Positions 1-4,397 of a stretch of 6,007 nucleotides of DNA are shown here, piece after piece. This stretch comes from CAZDGK01 sp964505035 (GTDB lineage: Bacteria; Patescibacteriota; Saccharimonadia; UBA4664). Under the pieces are notes generated by a model. The model was not told the origin of the DNA and ran no database searches. It worked only from the letters and a program-made list of their open reading frames with translations. Position numbers and translations under genes: made by a program. Location of the stretch: NCBI GenBank assembly GCA_964505035.1, contig CAZDGK010000057.1:1-6007 (forward strand). The letters are read 5' to 3'. Within the stretch, counting starts at the first letter, position 1, and every line of letters begins with the position of its first letter.

Positions 1-47
1 CGTAACAAGGTATCCGTAGCGGAAGCTGCGGATGGATCACCTCCTTT
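1..47 (+). rRNA. rrs: 16S rRNA, 3' end (partial)
   Basis: These are the last ~47 nt of the small-subunit rRNA. The sequence follows the universal 3' minor domain: the GTAACAAGGTA block, the GGATCACCTCC block and the T-run that ends 16S. The CACCTCC at 38-44 is the anti-Shine-Dalgarno; it matches the strong AGGAGG- or GAGG-type ribosome binding sites in front of most genes in this window. The exact mature end is placed by comparison with the E. coli terminus and may be off by a few bases. The rest of the gene lies left of the window. Confidence 0.97.
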
Positions 48-59
48 CTAGGGAGTTAC

Positions 60-94
60 GACCTCGCAAGAGGTTCCAAGGGCATGACCCTTGG
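60..94 (+). other. Two hairpins in the 16S trailer
   Basis: ACCTC/GAGGT (61-65 with 70-74) closes a GCAA loop of the stable GNRA type. CCAAGGG/CCCTTGG (76-82 with 88-94) closes a 5-nt loop. They lie just after mature 16S and probably belong to precursor processing or 3' trailer structure. The region from here to 200 shows no gene and no spacer tRNA. Confidence 0.5.
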
Positions 95-200
95 CCGTCT
101 CGGTTAGTCGATTTGATCTGCTCAGCAATGGGATGTGATCTTGACTGCCAGGACGCGGTACTTCTAGGTCGAGTTACACTGCACGATAGAATGGCAAATT

Positions 201-230
201 ACTAAAAACCGCCGTAGGGCGGTTTTTAGT
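201..230. terminator. Bidirectional intrinsic terminator after 16S
   Basis: A perfect 13-bp inverted repeat (201-213 with 218-230) has loop GTAG. The core is AACCGCC/GGCGGTT, with an A5 run on the left and a T5 run on the right, so it reads as a Rho-independent terminator on both strands. On the plus strand it should stop the 16S transcript about 180 nt after the mature end. On the minus strand it backs up the terminator of the gene ending at 281. Confidence 0.9.
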
Positions 231-244
231 ATGCACAAAATGAT

Positions 245-270
245 GGCCGGGCCCCGGGTGGGGTCCGGCC
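245..270 (-). terminator. Terminator of the minus-strand gene ending at 281
   Basis: An 11-bp GC-rich hairpin pairs 245-255 with 260-270 around a 4-nt loop, with one G.T wobble. On the minus strand it is followed by ATCATTTTG, a short T-tract. It lies directly after the stop codon of the nucleotidyltransferase-like gene. Confidence 0.7.
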
Positions 271-280
271 GGGCGGCTGG

Positions 281-847
281 CTAGTGGCGAAAATAACCAT
301 GCTCGGGTAGAAACGGGAGAGCCTGGGCTGCCACAGTTTCGACAAACTGGTAGTTGTCGGCGATGAGCTTGGTTTCGCGCGGGTCGCGCGGGTCGAAGTG
401 CTCATTCATGGCGGCCAAGATTTCGCGCCGCCGGTCCCTCCAGCCCTTGGGCCAGATACGGACATCCAGTACTGGCTGGTCGACGCCGTCTTTGGTGGCC
501 CAGAGGTCGGGCCGGTGTTGGCGGTCGTAGCGGCGCAGCGGGCTGGGATGCCTGCCGGTGAGGGCATTGTCGCTGGTGCGGAAGCGCCAGGCCCGGCCGT
601 TGGGGTAGATGGCGTCTTCCAGCTCCAGGCTGGAGATGGCCCAGCCCATTTCACTCTCGATGACCAGATCAATATCTGGCCAGTGGTCGATGAATAGGCG
701 CCGGTCGCCGCGCAGTGACAAGGCCAGGCTACCAAACAGCTCGACTCCGCTGACCCAAGGATGGGTCAGCAGGTGGGTAGCCACCTCGCAGGCGAGGTGG
801 AGCCGCTGGCTGTAGGCGGTACGGACTTCGTCCTCGGTGAGGAACAT
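281..847 (-). CDS. Nucleotidyltransferase-fold protein (Pol beta superfamily)
   Basis: A 188-aa protein with the signature of the DNA polymerase beta-like nucleotidyltransferase fold: FGS at 38-40, D58-I59-D60, and a third acidic strand residue D128 in VLDVRIW. In the family the two Asp of DxD plus the third Asp bind the metals that support NMP transfer, and the GS turn binds the nucleotide. The target cannot be read from sequence; it could be a small molecule, a protein or RNA. The ATG at 847 is chosen because AAAGGAG sits 5-6 nt upstream and a TGCTATAAT extended -10 lies further upstream; a longer frame reaching 1009 would run through the neighbouring membrane-protein gene. No HEPN partner, as found in minimal-nucleotidyltransferase toxin-antitoxin pairs, is adjacent. 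There is no signal peptide or membrane segment, so it is probably cytosolic. The stop is TAG. Fold call is fairly sure; function is unknown. Confidence 0.82.
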   Translation of the reverse strand: MFLTEDEVRTAYSQRLHLACEVATHLLTHPWVSGVELFGSLALSLRGDRRLFIDHWPDIDLVIESEMGWAISSLELEDAIYPNGRAWRFRTSDNALTGRHPSPLRRYDRQHRPDLWATKDGVDQPVLDVRIWPKGWRDRRREILAAMNEHFDPRDPRETKLIADNYQFVETVAAQALPFLPEHGYFRH

Positions 848-881
848 GGCCACTCCTTTCGCAATCGGTTTTGAGTGGGCC
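848..881 (-). promoter_or_regulatory. 5' UTR hairpin over the ribosome binding site
   Basis: On the minus strand GGCC(C)ACTC pairs with GAGTGGCC (873-881 with 848-855, one bulged C). The 3' arm includes the GAG of the Shine-Dalgarno and ends at the ATG. Folding would partly hide the ribosome binding site of the nucleotidyltransferase-like gene. Regulation is inferred from structure only. Confidence 0.4.
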
Positions 882-889
882 GTGCCGAG

Positions 890-898
890 ATTATAGCA
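890..898 (-). promoter_or_regulatory. Extended -10 promoter for the nucleotidyltransferase gene
   Basis: On the minus strand TGCTATAAT is a perfect extended -10. The -35 position (about ATAACT) is weak, as is usual with extended -10 promoters. The expected start near 884 gives a ~37-nt leader, so this gene is probably transcribed separately from the membrane-protein gene just upstream. Confidence 0.65.
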
Positions 899-914
899 GA
901 CGGAGTGGAGAGAG

Positions 915-1184
915 TTATTTGCCCAGTGGGCCGAAGGTGCCTTTGAGCGGCGTGAGCAACCAGCCAAAGACGGCATCGCCGAGGCCGGCAGCGTAGATGA
1001 CGCCACCAACGGCTACGAGGACAGCCACGATTTTGTAGACGAAATAGGTGGAGCCGCCACCGAGAAGGTTCTCGATCCAGTCTTGCTGGCCGGTCATATT
1101 GACCAGCTGGTAATTGTACTTGAGGGCGGCCGCGCCGGCGCCGGCGACCAGGATGCCGATAATAAAGCTGGACCAACTAAGCAT
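915..1184 (-). CDS. Small two-helix membrane protein
   Basis: An 89-aa protein with two hydrophobic segments. The first, at about residues 5-22 (FIIGILVAGAGAAALKY), precedes a polar loop with W36, E38 and the turn LLGGGS at 40-45; the second, at about 49-70, is FVYKIVAVLVAVGGVIYAAGL. The N-terminal helix, loop with W and E followed by LGGGS, then Y-K and a second glycine-rich helix resembles small inner-membrane proteins of unknown function that I associate with Candidate Phyla Radiation genomes; I recognise the pattern, not a named family. The ATG at 1184 is chosen because a TATACT -10 lies 6 nt upstream, so the RNA should begin at or beside this ATG. The alternative ATGs at 1205 and 1226 lie upstream of that start, and 1226 lies inside a terminator hairpin. 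No Shine-Dalgarno is present. The stop is TAA. Confidence 0.75.
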   Translation of the reverse strand: MLSWSSFIIGILVAGAGAAALKYNYQLVNMTGQQDWIENLLGGGSTYFVYKIVAVLVAVGGVIYAAGLGDAVFGWLLTPLKGTFGPLGK

Positions 1185-1190
1185 AAGAAC

Positions 1191-1196
1191 AGTATA
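1191..1196 (-). promoter_or_regulatory. -10 element of a probable leaderless promoter
   Basis: TATACT on the minus strand is followed by GTTCTT and then ATG. The usual 6-7 nt distance from -10 to start site puts the RNA 5' end at or within a base of the ATG at 1184. The -35 region is poor. Confidence 0.5.
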
Positions 1197-1217
1197 CCTG
1201 ATCATTACGCATGAAGA

Positions 1218-1243
1218 GAGCCCCATCTGATGCGATGGGGCTC
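1218..1243 (-). terminator. Terminator-like hairpin between two minus-strand genes
   Basis: A 10-bp stem pairs 1218-1227 with 1234-1243 (GAGCCCCATC/GATGGGGCTC) around a 6-nt loop. It starts 9 nt after the stop of the acidic orphan gene (minus-strand direction) and is followed by TCTTCAT, a poor T-tract. It separates that gene from the membrane-protein gene, which has its own promoter. Confidence 0.6.
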
Positions 1244-1251
1244 CGGTGTGG

Positions 1252-1584
1252 CTAGAGGCCGCCGTGGGCTAGGTAGTCTAGCTCTTCTTCCTCGGAGGCT
1301 GCGGTGTGAGACAGTGGCTCACCGTTGACGTAGAACCGCAACACGGGTGCCGGATGGTTGAGCTGGGTGGCGACGCGCGCGTGGAGGTCTGCGCAGACCT
1401 GTTCCGGGAAGCTGCTTCGAGCGGCTTCGGTGAGTTCGATGCGGAACTCGATGTCGTCGGCGCCTCTGATCCGGGCGACGCCGACGACGTCGTCGGGACT
1501 GGGTGCGATGCCCTCCACGAGGGCGATGAGCCAGTTGACCTGAGCCCGGTCCACGACAGGGTAGGCGCTTGGGGTGTTTGTCAC
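1252..1584 (-). CDS. Small acidic protein of unknown function
   Basis: A 110-aa protein that I do not recognise. It begins MTNTPSAYPVV when GTG is read as Met, has a mixed alpha/beta-looking middle (WLIALVEGI at 18-26; VVGVARIRGADDIEFRIEL at 33-51) and ends in a strongly acidic tail with SEEEELDY near 98-104. There is no membrane segment, signal peptide or obvious metal motif; the single Cys is C63. The GTG at 1584 is chosen because TGGAGG lies 5 nt upstream. The frame stays open upstream, but that stretch runs through two tRNA genes and cannot be coding. The start lies only 43 nt after the 3' end of the nearest tRNA-Ala on the same strand, and no promoter is evident between, so the mRNA may come from the tRNA transcript by processing. 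The stop is TAG. Confidence 0.75.
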   Translation of the reverse strand: MTNTPSAYPVVDRAQVNWLIALVEGIAPSPDDVVGVARIRGADDIEFRIELTEAARSSFPEQVCADLHARVATQLNHPAPVLRFYVNGEPLSHTAASEEEELDYLAHGGL

Positions 1585-1627
1585 GAGTGCCTCCAAGACA
1601 CTGCTAGAACGACTACAGGGTGTAGCG

Positions 1628-1701
1628 TGGAGCAGGCCGGATTCGAACCGGCGACCTACCGCGTGCAAGGCGGCCGCTCTGCCAGACTGAGCTAATGCCC
1701 C
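1628..1701 (-). tRNA. tRNA-Ala (TGC), divergent copy
   Basis: A full 74-nt cloverleaf. The acceptor GGGGCAT pairs with TGCTCC and includes the G3-U70 wobble that identifies alanine tRNAs. The D stem is GCTC/GAGC, the anticodon stem GCCGC/GCGGT with loop CTTGCAC (anticodon TGC), and the T arm GCCGG-TTCGAAT-CCGGC. Pair 7-66 is a T-C mismatch and the 3' CCA is not encoded (discriminator A followed by CGC). The acceptor and D regions nearly match the neighbouring tRNA-Ala, but the anticodon stem differs completely. It could be a functional isoacceptor that receives CCA from the CCA-adding enzyme, or a decaying copy; the intact stems favour function. Confidence 0.85.
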
Positions 1702-1718
1702 AAATTGATAATAAATCC

Positions 1719-1794
1719 TGGTGGAGCATGCCGGGCTCGAACCGGCCACCTCCTGCTTGCAAAGCAGGCGCTCTACCAAATGAGCTAATGCCCC
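1719..1794 (-). tRNA. tRNA-Ala (TGC)
   Basis: A canonical 76-nt tRNA-Ala. The acceptor GGGGCAT/ATGCTCC carries the G3-U70 identity pair. The D stem is GCTC/GAGC, the anticodon stem CCTGC/GCAGG with loop TTTGCAA (anticodon TGC), and the T arm GCCGG-TTCGAGC-CCGGC. The CCA is encoded (1719-1721). It lies 17 nt upstream of the divergent Ala copy and 29 nt downstream of tRNA-Ile in the direction of transcription. Confidence 0.97.
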
Positions 1795-1811
1795 ATGAGA
1801 GGATTATACGC

Positions 1812-1916
1812 TTGAGGCCCATTTGGTGGGCTCGGCAGGACTCGAACCTGCGACCTCGTCATTATCAGTGACGCGCTCTAACCAGCTGAGCTACGAGCCC
1901 CCCAAATGGGCCTCAA
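1812..1916. repeat. 15-bp inverted repeat enclosing tRNA-Ile
   Basis: TTGAGGCCCATTTGG (1812-1826) is perfectly complementary to 1902-1916. In the minus-strand precursor it stacks on the 7-bp acceptor stem with only a G(-1)/A73 mismatch between, giving a near-continuous ~23-bp helix in which the CCA end is paired. This resembles the long processing stems that RNase III cuts around rRNAs. Confidence 0.85.
1824..1900 (-). tRNA. tRNA-Ile (GAT)
   Basis: A canonical 77-nt tRNA-Ile. The acceptor is GGGCTCG/CGAGCCC, the D stem GCTC/GAGC, the anticodon stem CGTCA/TGACG with loop CTGATAA (anticodon GAT), and the T arm GCAGG-TTCGAGT-CCTGC. The CCA is encoded (1824-1826). Ile(GAT) followed by Ala(TGC) is the order normally found inside bacterial 16S-23S spacers, but here both read opposite to the rRNA genes. 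A perfect inverted repeat flanks it. Confidence 0.97.
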
Positions 1917-1944
1917 AGGATAGAAGATGACAAATAACTCTCGT

Positions 1945-1973
1945 ATTTAAGCATAATGCAGGCGAAGTAGCAA
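1945..1973 (-). promoter_or_regulatory. Probable promoter of the tRNA cluster
   Basis: On the minus strand TTGCTA, a 17-nt spacer and TTAAAT form a moderate sigma70-type promoter. The predicted start near 1938 lies about 20 nt before the inverted repeat of tRNA-Ile. It is the only reasonable candidate between the upstream gene and the tRNAs. Confidence 0.5.
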
Positions 1974-1981
1974 GGAATAGT

Positions 1982-2025
1982 AAGCCCGCTGTCTCGTTGC
2001 CTTGTGGGCGTGGGACGGCGGGCTT
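1982..2025 (-). terminator. Hairpin after the minus-strand orphan gene
   Basis: A 12-bp stem pairs AAGCCCGCTGTC (1982-1993) with GACGGCGGGCTT (2014-2025), one T.G wobble, around a 20-nt loop. It begins 7 nt beyond the stop codon of the gene at 2033-2314. On the minus strand it is followed by ACTATTCC, so the T-tract is weak; it may be a terminator or a 3'-end stabilising hairpin. Confidence 0.5.
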
Positions 2026-2032
2026 TGGACAG

Positions 2033-2314
2033 CTAGGTGCGTTCGAGTTCCAGCGTCAGTTGGCTGGGGTTTTCGAGCAGACTACTCGGGATGTCATCGG
2101 TGCGATGGTCCGGGTAGCATCTCCTGACGAGCCGGCCGTCATAATAGAGACAGACGGCGGTGATGGCCGGATCGAGTGTGCCAAGCCGGACGAGCCGGCT
2201 GGACTGTCTGTCGGTCACGACCTGGAAGACGACAGCGGTGCCGCTGCGATCTGTGAGGGTCAGGAGATTGCTGCTGGATGCAGACTCGCCGGCATCATTG
2301 CTGGCAGGTTGCAT
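2033..2314 (-). CDS. Small protein of unknown function
   Basis: A 93-aa protein that I do not recognise. The N-terminal ~15 residues are polar and likely disordered (QPASNDAGESASSS). The rest alternates hydrophobic and polar residues in a way that suggests a small beta-rich domain (LLTLTDRSGTAVVFQVVTD at about 17-35; ITAVCLYYDGRLVRRCYPD at about 51-69), with two Cys, C55 and C66. No membrane segment is seen. The ATG at 2314 is supported by AGAGAGG 8 nt upstream and by a strong extended -10 promoter. A plus-strand frame over the same bases lacks a ribosome binding site and is taken as its shadow. The stop is TAG. Confidence 0.72.
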   Translation of the reverse strand: MQPASNDAGESASSSNLLTLTDRSGTAVVFQVVTDRQSSRLVRLGTLDPAITAVCLYYDGRLVRRCYPDHRTDDIPSSLLENPSQLTLELERT

Positions 2315-2350
2315 GACTTGAACCTCTCTGCGTGAAGGGCCAATAGGATG

Positions 2351-2359
2351 ATTATATCA
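2351..2359 (-). promoter_or_regulatory. Extended -10 promoter for the 2033-2314 gene
   Basis: On the minus strand TGATATAAT is a perfect extended -10 element; the -35 region is weak. Transcription should start near 2344, about 30 nt before the ATG. Confidence 0.7.
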
Positions 2360-2424
2360 TAAATATCAGATAGGACCATAAGTGGTTTGCGGTTTGGGAG
2401 GCTGTCAGCCGCGAATGTAAGGCA

Positions 2425-2453
2425 TTGACAATGTGAGCATAAGAGAATACAGT
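2425..2453 (+). promoter_or_regulatory. Sigma70-type promoter for the gene at 2523
   Basis: A perfect -35 TTGACA, a 17-nt spacer and -10 TACAGT. The predicted start near 2460 gives a ~63-nt leader. That leader holds a CCGGG/CCCGG hairpin and a small TCACC/GGTGA hairpin (2501-2505 with 2512-2516) whose loop and 3' arm contain the Shine-Dalgarno. This promoter lies back to back with the minus-strand promoter at 2351. Confidence 0.8.
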
Positions 2454-2522
2454 ATGAACCCATGGGCCGGGGCAACGACGCACCCGGTTCTGCCATGCAG
2501 TCACCAAGAGAGGTGAACCCAT

Positions 2523-2870
2523 ATGACTGCAGTAATGGACTCTGACACGGCTTCAGGACAGCAATCCGCACCGCTCGTGCTCGAGTCGGGCCGGCTTGAA
2601 CGACTGGCCTACCAGGCTGTCGAGCAGGAATCCGGCCATCCGAAGTACCGGAACCCTGGCGCCTGCCGGGCTGAGCTTCATGCTGAGGCGATTGCCAGCG
2701 TGAGGGAGCATCTTGGTAGGCGCTACCCCGGCCAAGCCATCGACCTCAGTGGTCTGGCTGAGCTGGTTGCGCAGGAGGTTGAGTCGGCTATCGGCTCCGG
2801 CCGCCTGACTCCCAATAGCGGCGACCTGATCCGATGGGGTACGGCCAGCCGCTACCGCCGTAATGGATAA
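2523..2870 (+). CDS. Protein of unknown function
   Basis: A 115-aa protein that I do not recognise. Residues 1-20 look disordered (MDSDTASGQQ). Residues 22-60 are charged and helix-prone (SGRLERLAYQAVEQE; ACRAELHAEAIASV). A further helix at about 74-90 (LSGLAELVAQEVESAIGSG) leads to a basic C-terminus (ASRYRRNG). There is no membrane segment or catalytic motif; the mix of acidic helices and a basic tail would fit a small nucleic-acid- or protein-binding protein, but nothing proves it. The ATG at 2523 follows AGAGAGG at a spacing of about 9 nt. The gene has its own promoter and a strong terminator, so it is a one-gene transcription unit. The stop is TAA. Confidence 0.78.
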   Translation: MTAVMDSDTASGQQSAPLVLESGRLERLAYQAVEQESGHPKYRNPGACRAELHAEAIASVREHLGRRYPGQAIDLSGLAELVAQEVESAIGSGRLTPNSGDLIRWGTASRYRRNG

Positions 2871-2888
2871 TCGGCGTTCCTACTAGTG

Positions 2889-2922
2889 CCCGCCCGGCAA
2901 TGTTCCGGGCGGGTTAATTTTT
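2889..2922 (+). terminator. Intrinsic terminator after the 2523-2870 gene
   Basis: A perfect 9-bp stem, CCCGCCCGG (2889-2897) with CCGGGCGGG (2905-2913), loop of 7 nt, followed by TTAATTTTT. This is a textbook Rho-independent terminator. Confidence 0.9.
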
Positions 2923-2935
2923 GGCCATTGAACGC

Positions 2936-2964
2936 TTGAATTGGTGACGGTGGCAGATGACAAT
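2936..2964 (+). promoter_or_regulatory. Probable promoter for the MBL-fold gene
   Basis: TTGAAT, a 17-nt spacer and GACAAT lie between the preceding terminator and the ATG at 2989. Both hexamers are moderate matches. The predicted start near 2971 gives a short leader carrying only the ribosome binding site. Confidence 0.45.
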
Positions 2965-2988
2965 GAATGAAGAAATGGGGAGTAGGGT

Positions 2989-3624
2989 ATGCGGATTACA
3001 AAGTATGGGCATTCATGTCTGCTGATCGAGGAGGCTGGGGCTCGGATGCTGACAGACCCGGGAGTGTTTTCGAGCGGGTTTGAGGGCTTGAAGGACCTGG
3101 ACGCCATATTGATTACGCACCAGCATCAGGACCACTGCGTGCCGCGGAATATCGGTGGGCTACTGGAGGATAATCCGGAGGCTAAGGTATATGCCGACGA
3201 GGGTTCGGCGAAGATATTGGCAAATGTCGGGGTGCCGGTGCAGGCTGTGAAGGCCGGTGATGAGCTGGAGGTGGCAGGGGTGAAGGTGAGTGTATGGGGC
3301 GAACATCACGCATTGGTGCACCAGGAGATCCCGGTGGTGCCGGATGTGGGCTACATGATTGCCGGCAAGCTGTTTTATCCGGGCGACGCGCTGACCGTGC
3401 CGGAGCCGGCGGTGGAGGTGCTGGCGATTCCGCTGGACGCGCCGTGGATGAAGGTGTCGGAGGGGATTGAATATTTGCGTGCGGTTAAGCCAAAGGTGGC
3501 TATTCCGGTGCATGATGCCATTAATAGCGTGGCGGGGCGTGATATGTACGTGTCGATGCTGAAGGATATGGGCGGCGGCGTGGAGGTGCGGCTGGTGCCG
3601 GACGGTCAGAGCACCGAGGTCTAG
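2989..3624 (+). CDS. Metallo-beta-lactamase-fold metal-dependent hydrolase (UlaG/YtkL-like)
   Basis: A 211-aa single-domain MBL-fold hydrolase. It shows KYGHSCLLIE at 5-14 and LTDPG at 21-25, typical of the UlaG-like/UPF0173 branch. The metal-binding signature T-H44-Q-H46-Q-D48-H49 (HxHxDH), YPGD ending in D133 (bridging Asp) and IPVHD with H175 complete a two-metal site; H106, H107 and H111 lie near where the family's other metal His is found. Members hydrolyse phosphodiester, lactone or amide bonds, and the substrate cannot be told from sequence. Length is normal for the branch and no signal peptide is seen, so it is probably cytosolic. The ATG is supported by GGGGAG about 6 nt upstream. 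It lies between a strong terminator and a new -10 element, so it may be monocistronic. The stop is TAG. Confidence 0.92.
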   Translation: MRITKYGHSCLLIEEAGARMLTDPGVFSSGFEGLKDLDAILITHQHQDHCVPRNIGGLLEDNPEAKVYADEGSAKILANVGVPVQAVKAGDELEVAGVKVSVWGEHHALVHQEIPVVPDVGYMIAGKLFYPGDALTVPEPAVEVLAIPLDAPWMKVSEGIEYLRAVKPKVAIPVHDAINSVAGRDMYVSMLKDMGGGVEVRLVPDGQSTEV

Positions 3625-3644
3625 ATCGCCGGCGCCGGGGCCGG

Positions 3645-3650
3645 TATAAT
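3645..3650 (+). promoter_or_regulatory. -10 element upstream of the ParB-like/phosphatase pair
   Basis: A perfect TATAAT lies 20 nt after the MBL-fold stop codon. No good -35 is visible, as the upstream stretch is GC-rich (GCCGGCGCCGG). If used, transcription starts near 3657 and produces a ~70-nt leader holding the CGTCGC-AAAC-GCGACG hairpin (3656-3671) and a four-codon ORF. Confidence 0.45.
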
Positions 3651-3698
3651 GGCTGCGTCGCAAACGCGACGTTCCTACGACTACAGGAGGTGATTGTC

Positions 3699-3726
3699 AT
3701 GAGTCTATCCTAGGGAGGGATAGCTC
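3699..3726 (+). promoter_or_regulatory. Four-codon leader ORF and hairpin before the ParB-like gene
   Basis: AGGAGGTGAT (3685-3694), close to a full complement of the 16S 3' end, precedes ATG AGT CTA TCC TAG, a complete ORF coding for MSLS (3699-3713). The same bases form a hairpin: GAG(T)CTATCC (3701-3710) pairs with GGATAGCTC (3718-3726), leaving TAGGGAG in the loop. The second Shine-Dalgarno (GGGAGGG) and the approach to the real ATG at 3727 lie in this hairpin. A ribosome on the mini-ORF would open it, which suggests translational coupling. The elements are visible; the regulation is inferred. Confidence 0.5.
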
Positions 3727-4017
3727 ATGGACGACATCGTCTACGTGCCGATAGCGGCTTTGCGGGTGAATCCCAAGAAGCTGCGCAAATTGTCGGCGGC
3801 CAAGATTCGCCGCTACATCCGTGACTACGAGGCGGGGGATGAGTTTCCGCCGCTGACGGTGCTGGACTGCGGCTCGTTTTACACCATCCGTGATGGCCGC
3901 CATCGCTATCAGGCCCAACTGGCCTGCGGCTACCAGGTGGTGGCCGTGGTGGTGGTCAATCAAGTAGGGAGTTCGATTGACCATTTTGTTTGTTTGTCGT
4001 GGCAATGTGGCGCGTAG
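3727..4017 (+). CDS. ParB-like N-terminal-domain protein
   Basis: A 96-aa protein matching the small ParB/Spo0J N-terminal (ParB-Srx-like) fold. It begins VPIAALRVNPKKLRKLS and has a helix AAKIRRYIRDY at 24-34, FPPLTVLDCG at 40-49, and the nucleotide-binding-type motif FYTIRDGRHRYQA with D56-G57-R58-H59-R60, followed by a strand VVAVVVV at 71-77. This box corresponds to the GERRxRA motif that binds CTP phosphates in ParB. There is no helix-turn-helix or dimer domain, so it is not a chromosome-partition ParB; stand-alone domains of this kind can be nucleotide-dependent switches, and function here is unknown. The ATG has GGGAGGG upstream. The last 13 codons overlap the next gene by 41 nt in another frame, which implies translational coupling. 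The stop is TAG. Confidence 0.82.
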   Translation: MDDIVYVPIAALRVNPKKLRKLSAAKIRRYIRDYEAGDEFPPLTVLDCGSFYTIRDGRHRYQAQLACGYQVVAVVVVNQVGSSIDHFVCLSWQCGA

Positions 4018-4390
4018 TCAGATGGCGGCGGCGTTTTACCGCCACCTGACCGGCCAGCCAGCCGAGTCGGCCGGCACCCGGGTGCATCCCGCCTCGCGCG
4101 AGGTGACCATCAACGAGATGGGCTTGGTGGACGACATATTGGCGTCCATGCGGGAGGTTGGGCTGGATATCGGTGAGTGTTCACCGCGGCAGCTGGAGCC
4201 GGCGATGCTGGCAGTGGCTCGACTCGTGGTAGTGCTGGCCGAGGAATCGGCTGTGCCGGACTGGCTGCGGGATCATCCCGGCGTGATCCGCTGGGAGGTA
4301 GACGATCCTGCTGAGCAACCGTTGCCGACGGTGCGGCGTATCCGCGACGAGATCGAGGAGCGCGTTACCAAGCTGGTGGCGGGTTCGTAG
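3977..4390 (+). CDS. Low-molecular-weight protein tyrosine phosphatase / ArsC-type protein
   Basis: A 137-aa protein with the LMW-PTP/arsenate reductase fold. The P-loop lies at the extreme N-terminus: V-C7-R-G-N-V-A-R13-S, the C-X5-R signature in which Cys is the nucleophile and Arg holds the oxyanion. It also has SAGTRV at 31-36 and a WEVDDP box with D110-P111, which supplies the general acid in the family. Only two Cys are present (C7 and C68), so the resolving Cys pair of thioredoxin-coupled ArsC is missing; this favours a phosphatase, although the WxxDDPA box is ArsC-like. The start is TTG at 3977 with GGGAG 5 nt upstream; a later ATG would remove the P-loop. It overlaps the ParB-like gene by 41 nt, so the two are probably one coupled operon. 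The substrate could be phosphoprotein, a small phosphoester or arsenate. The stop is TAG, followed by a terminator. Confidence 0.88.
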   Translation: MTILFVCRGNVARSQMAAAFYRHLTGQPAESAGTRVHPASREVTINEMGLVDDILASMREVGLDIGECSPRQLEPAMLAVARLVVVLAEESAVPDWLRDHPGVIRWEVDDPAEQPLPTVRRIRDEIEERVTKLVAGS

Positions 4391-4397
4391 CGACAGG

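Noticed and set aside
398..697. Plus-strand open frame of 99 codons opposite the nucleotidyltransferase gene
   Set aside because: It has no Shine-Dalgarno or promoter, and the opposite strand codes for a recognisable fold with a supported start.
281..847. Minimal-nucleotidyltransferase toxin-antitoxin pair
   Set aside because: The neighbouring genes do not look like HEPN proteins: one is a two-helix membrane protein and the next an acidic orphan.
1185..1226. Longer start for the membrane protein at 1226 or 1205
   Set aside because: The 1226 ATG lies within a terminator hairpin and both lie upstream of the -10 element; neither has a ribosome binding site.
1585..1822. Open frames running upstream of the acidic orphan and across the tRNA genes
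   Set aside because: The bases form complete tRNA cloverleafs; a well-placed GGAGG and GTG at 1584 give the real start.
1997..2335. Plus-strand frame of 112 codons opposite the 93-aa minus gene
   Set aside because: It has no ribosome binding site or promoter, while the minus-strand gene has both.
3160..3663. Minus-strand frame of 167 codons opposite the MBL-fold gene
   Set aside because: His/Arg-rich shadow of a clear metallo-hydrolase; no start signals.
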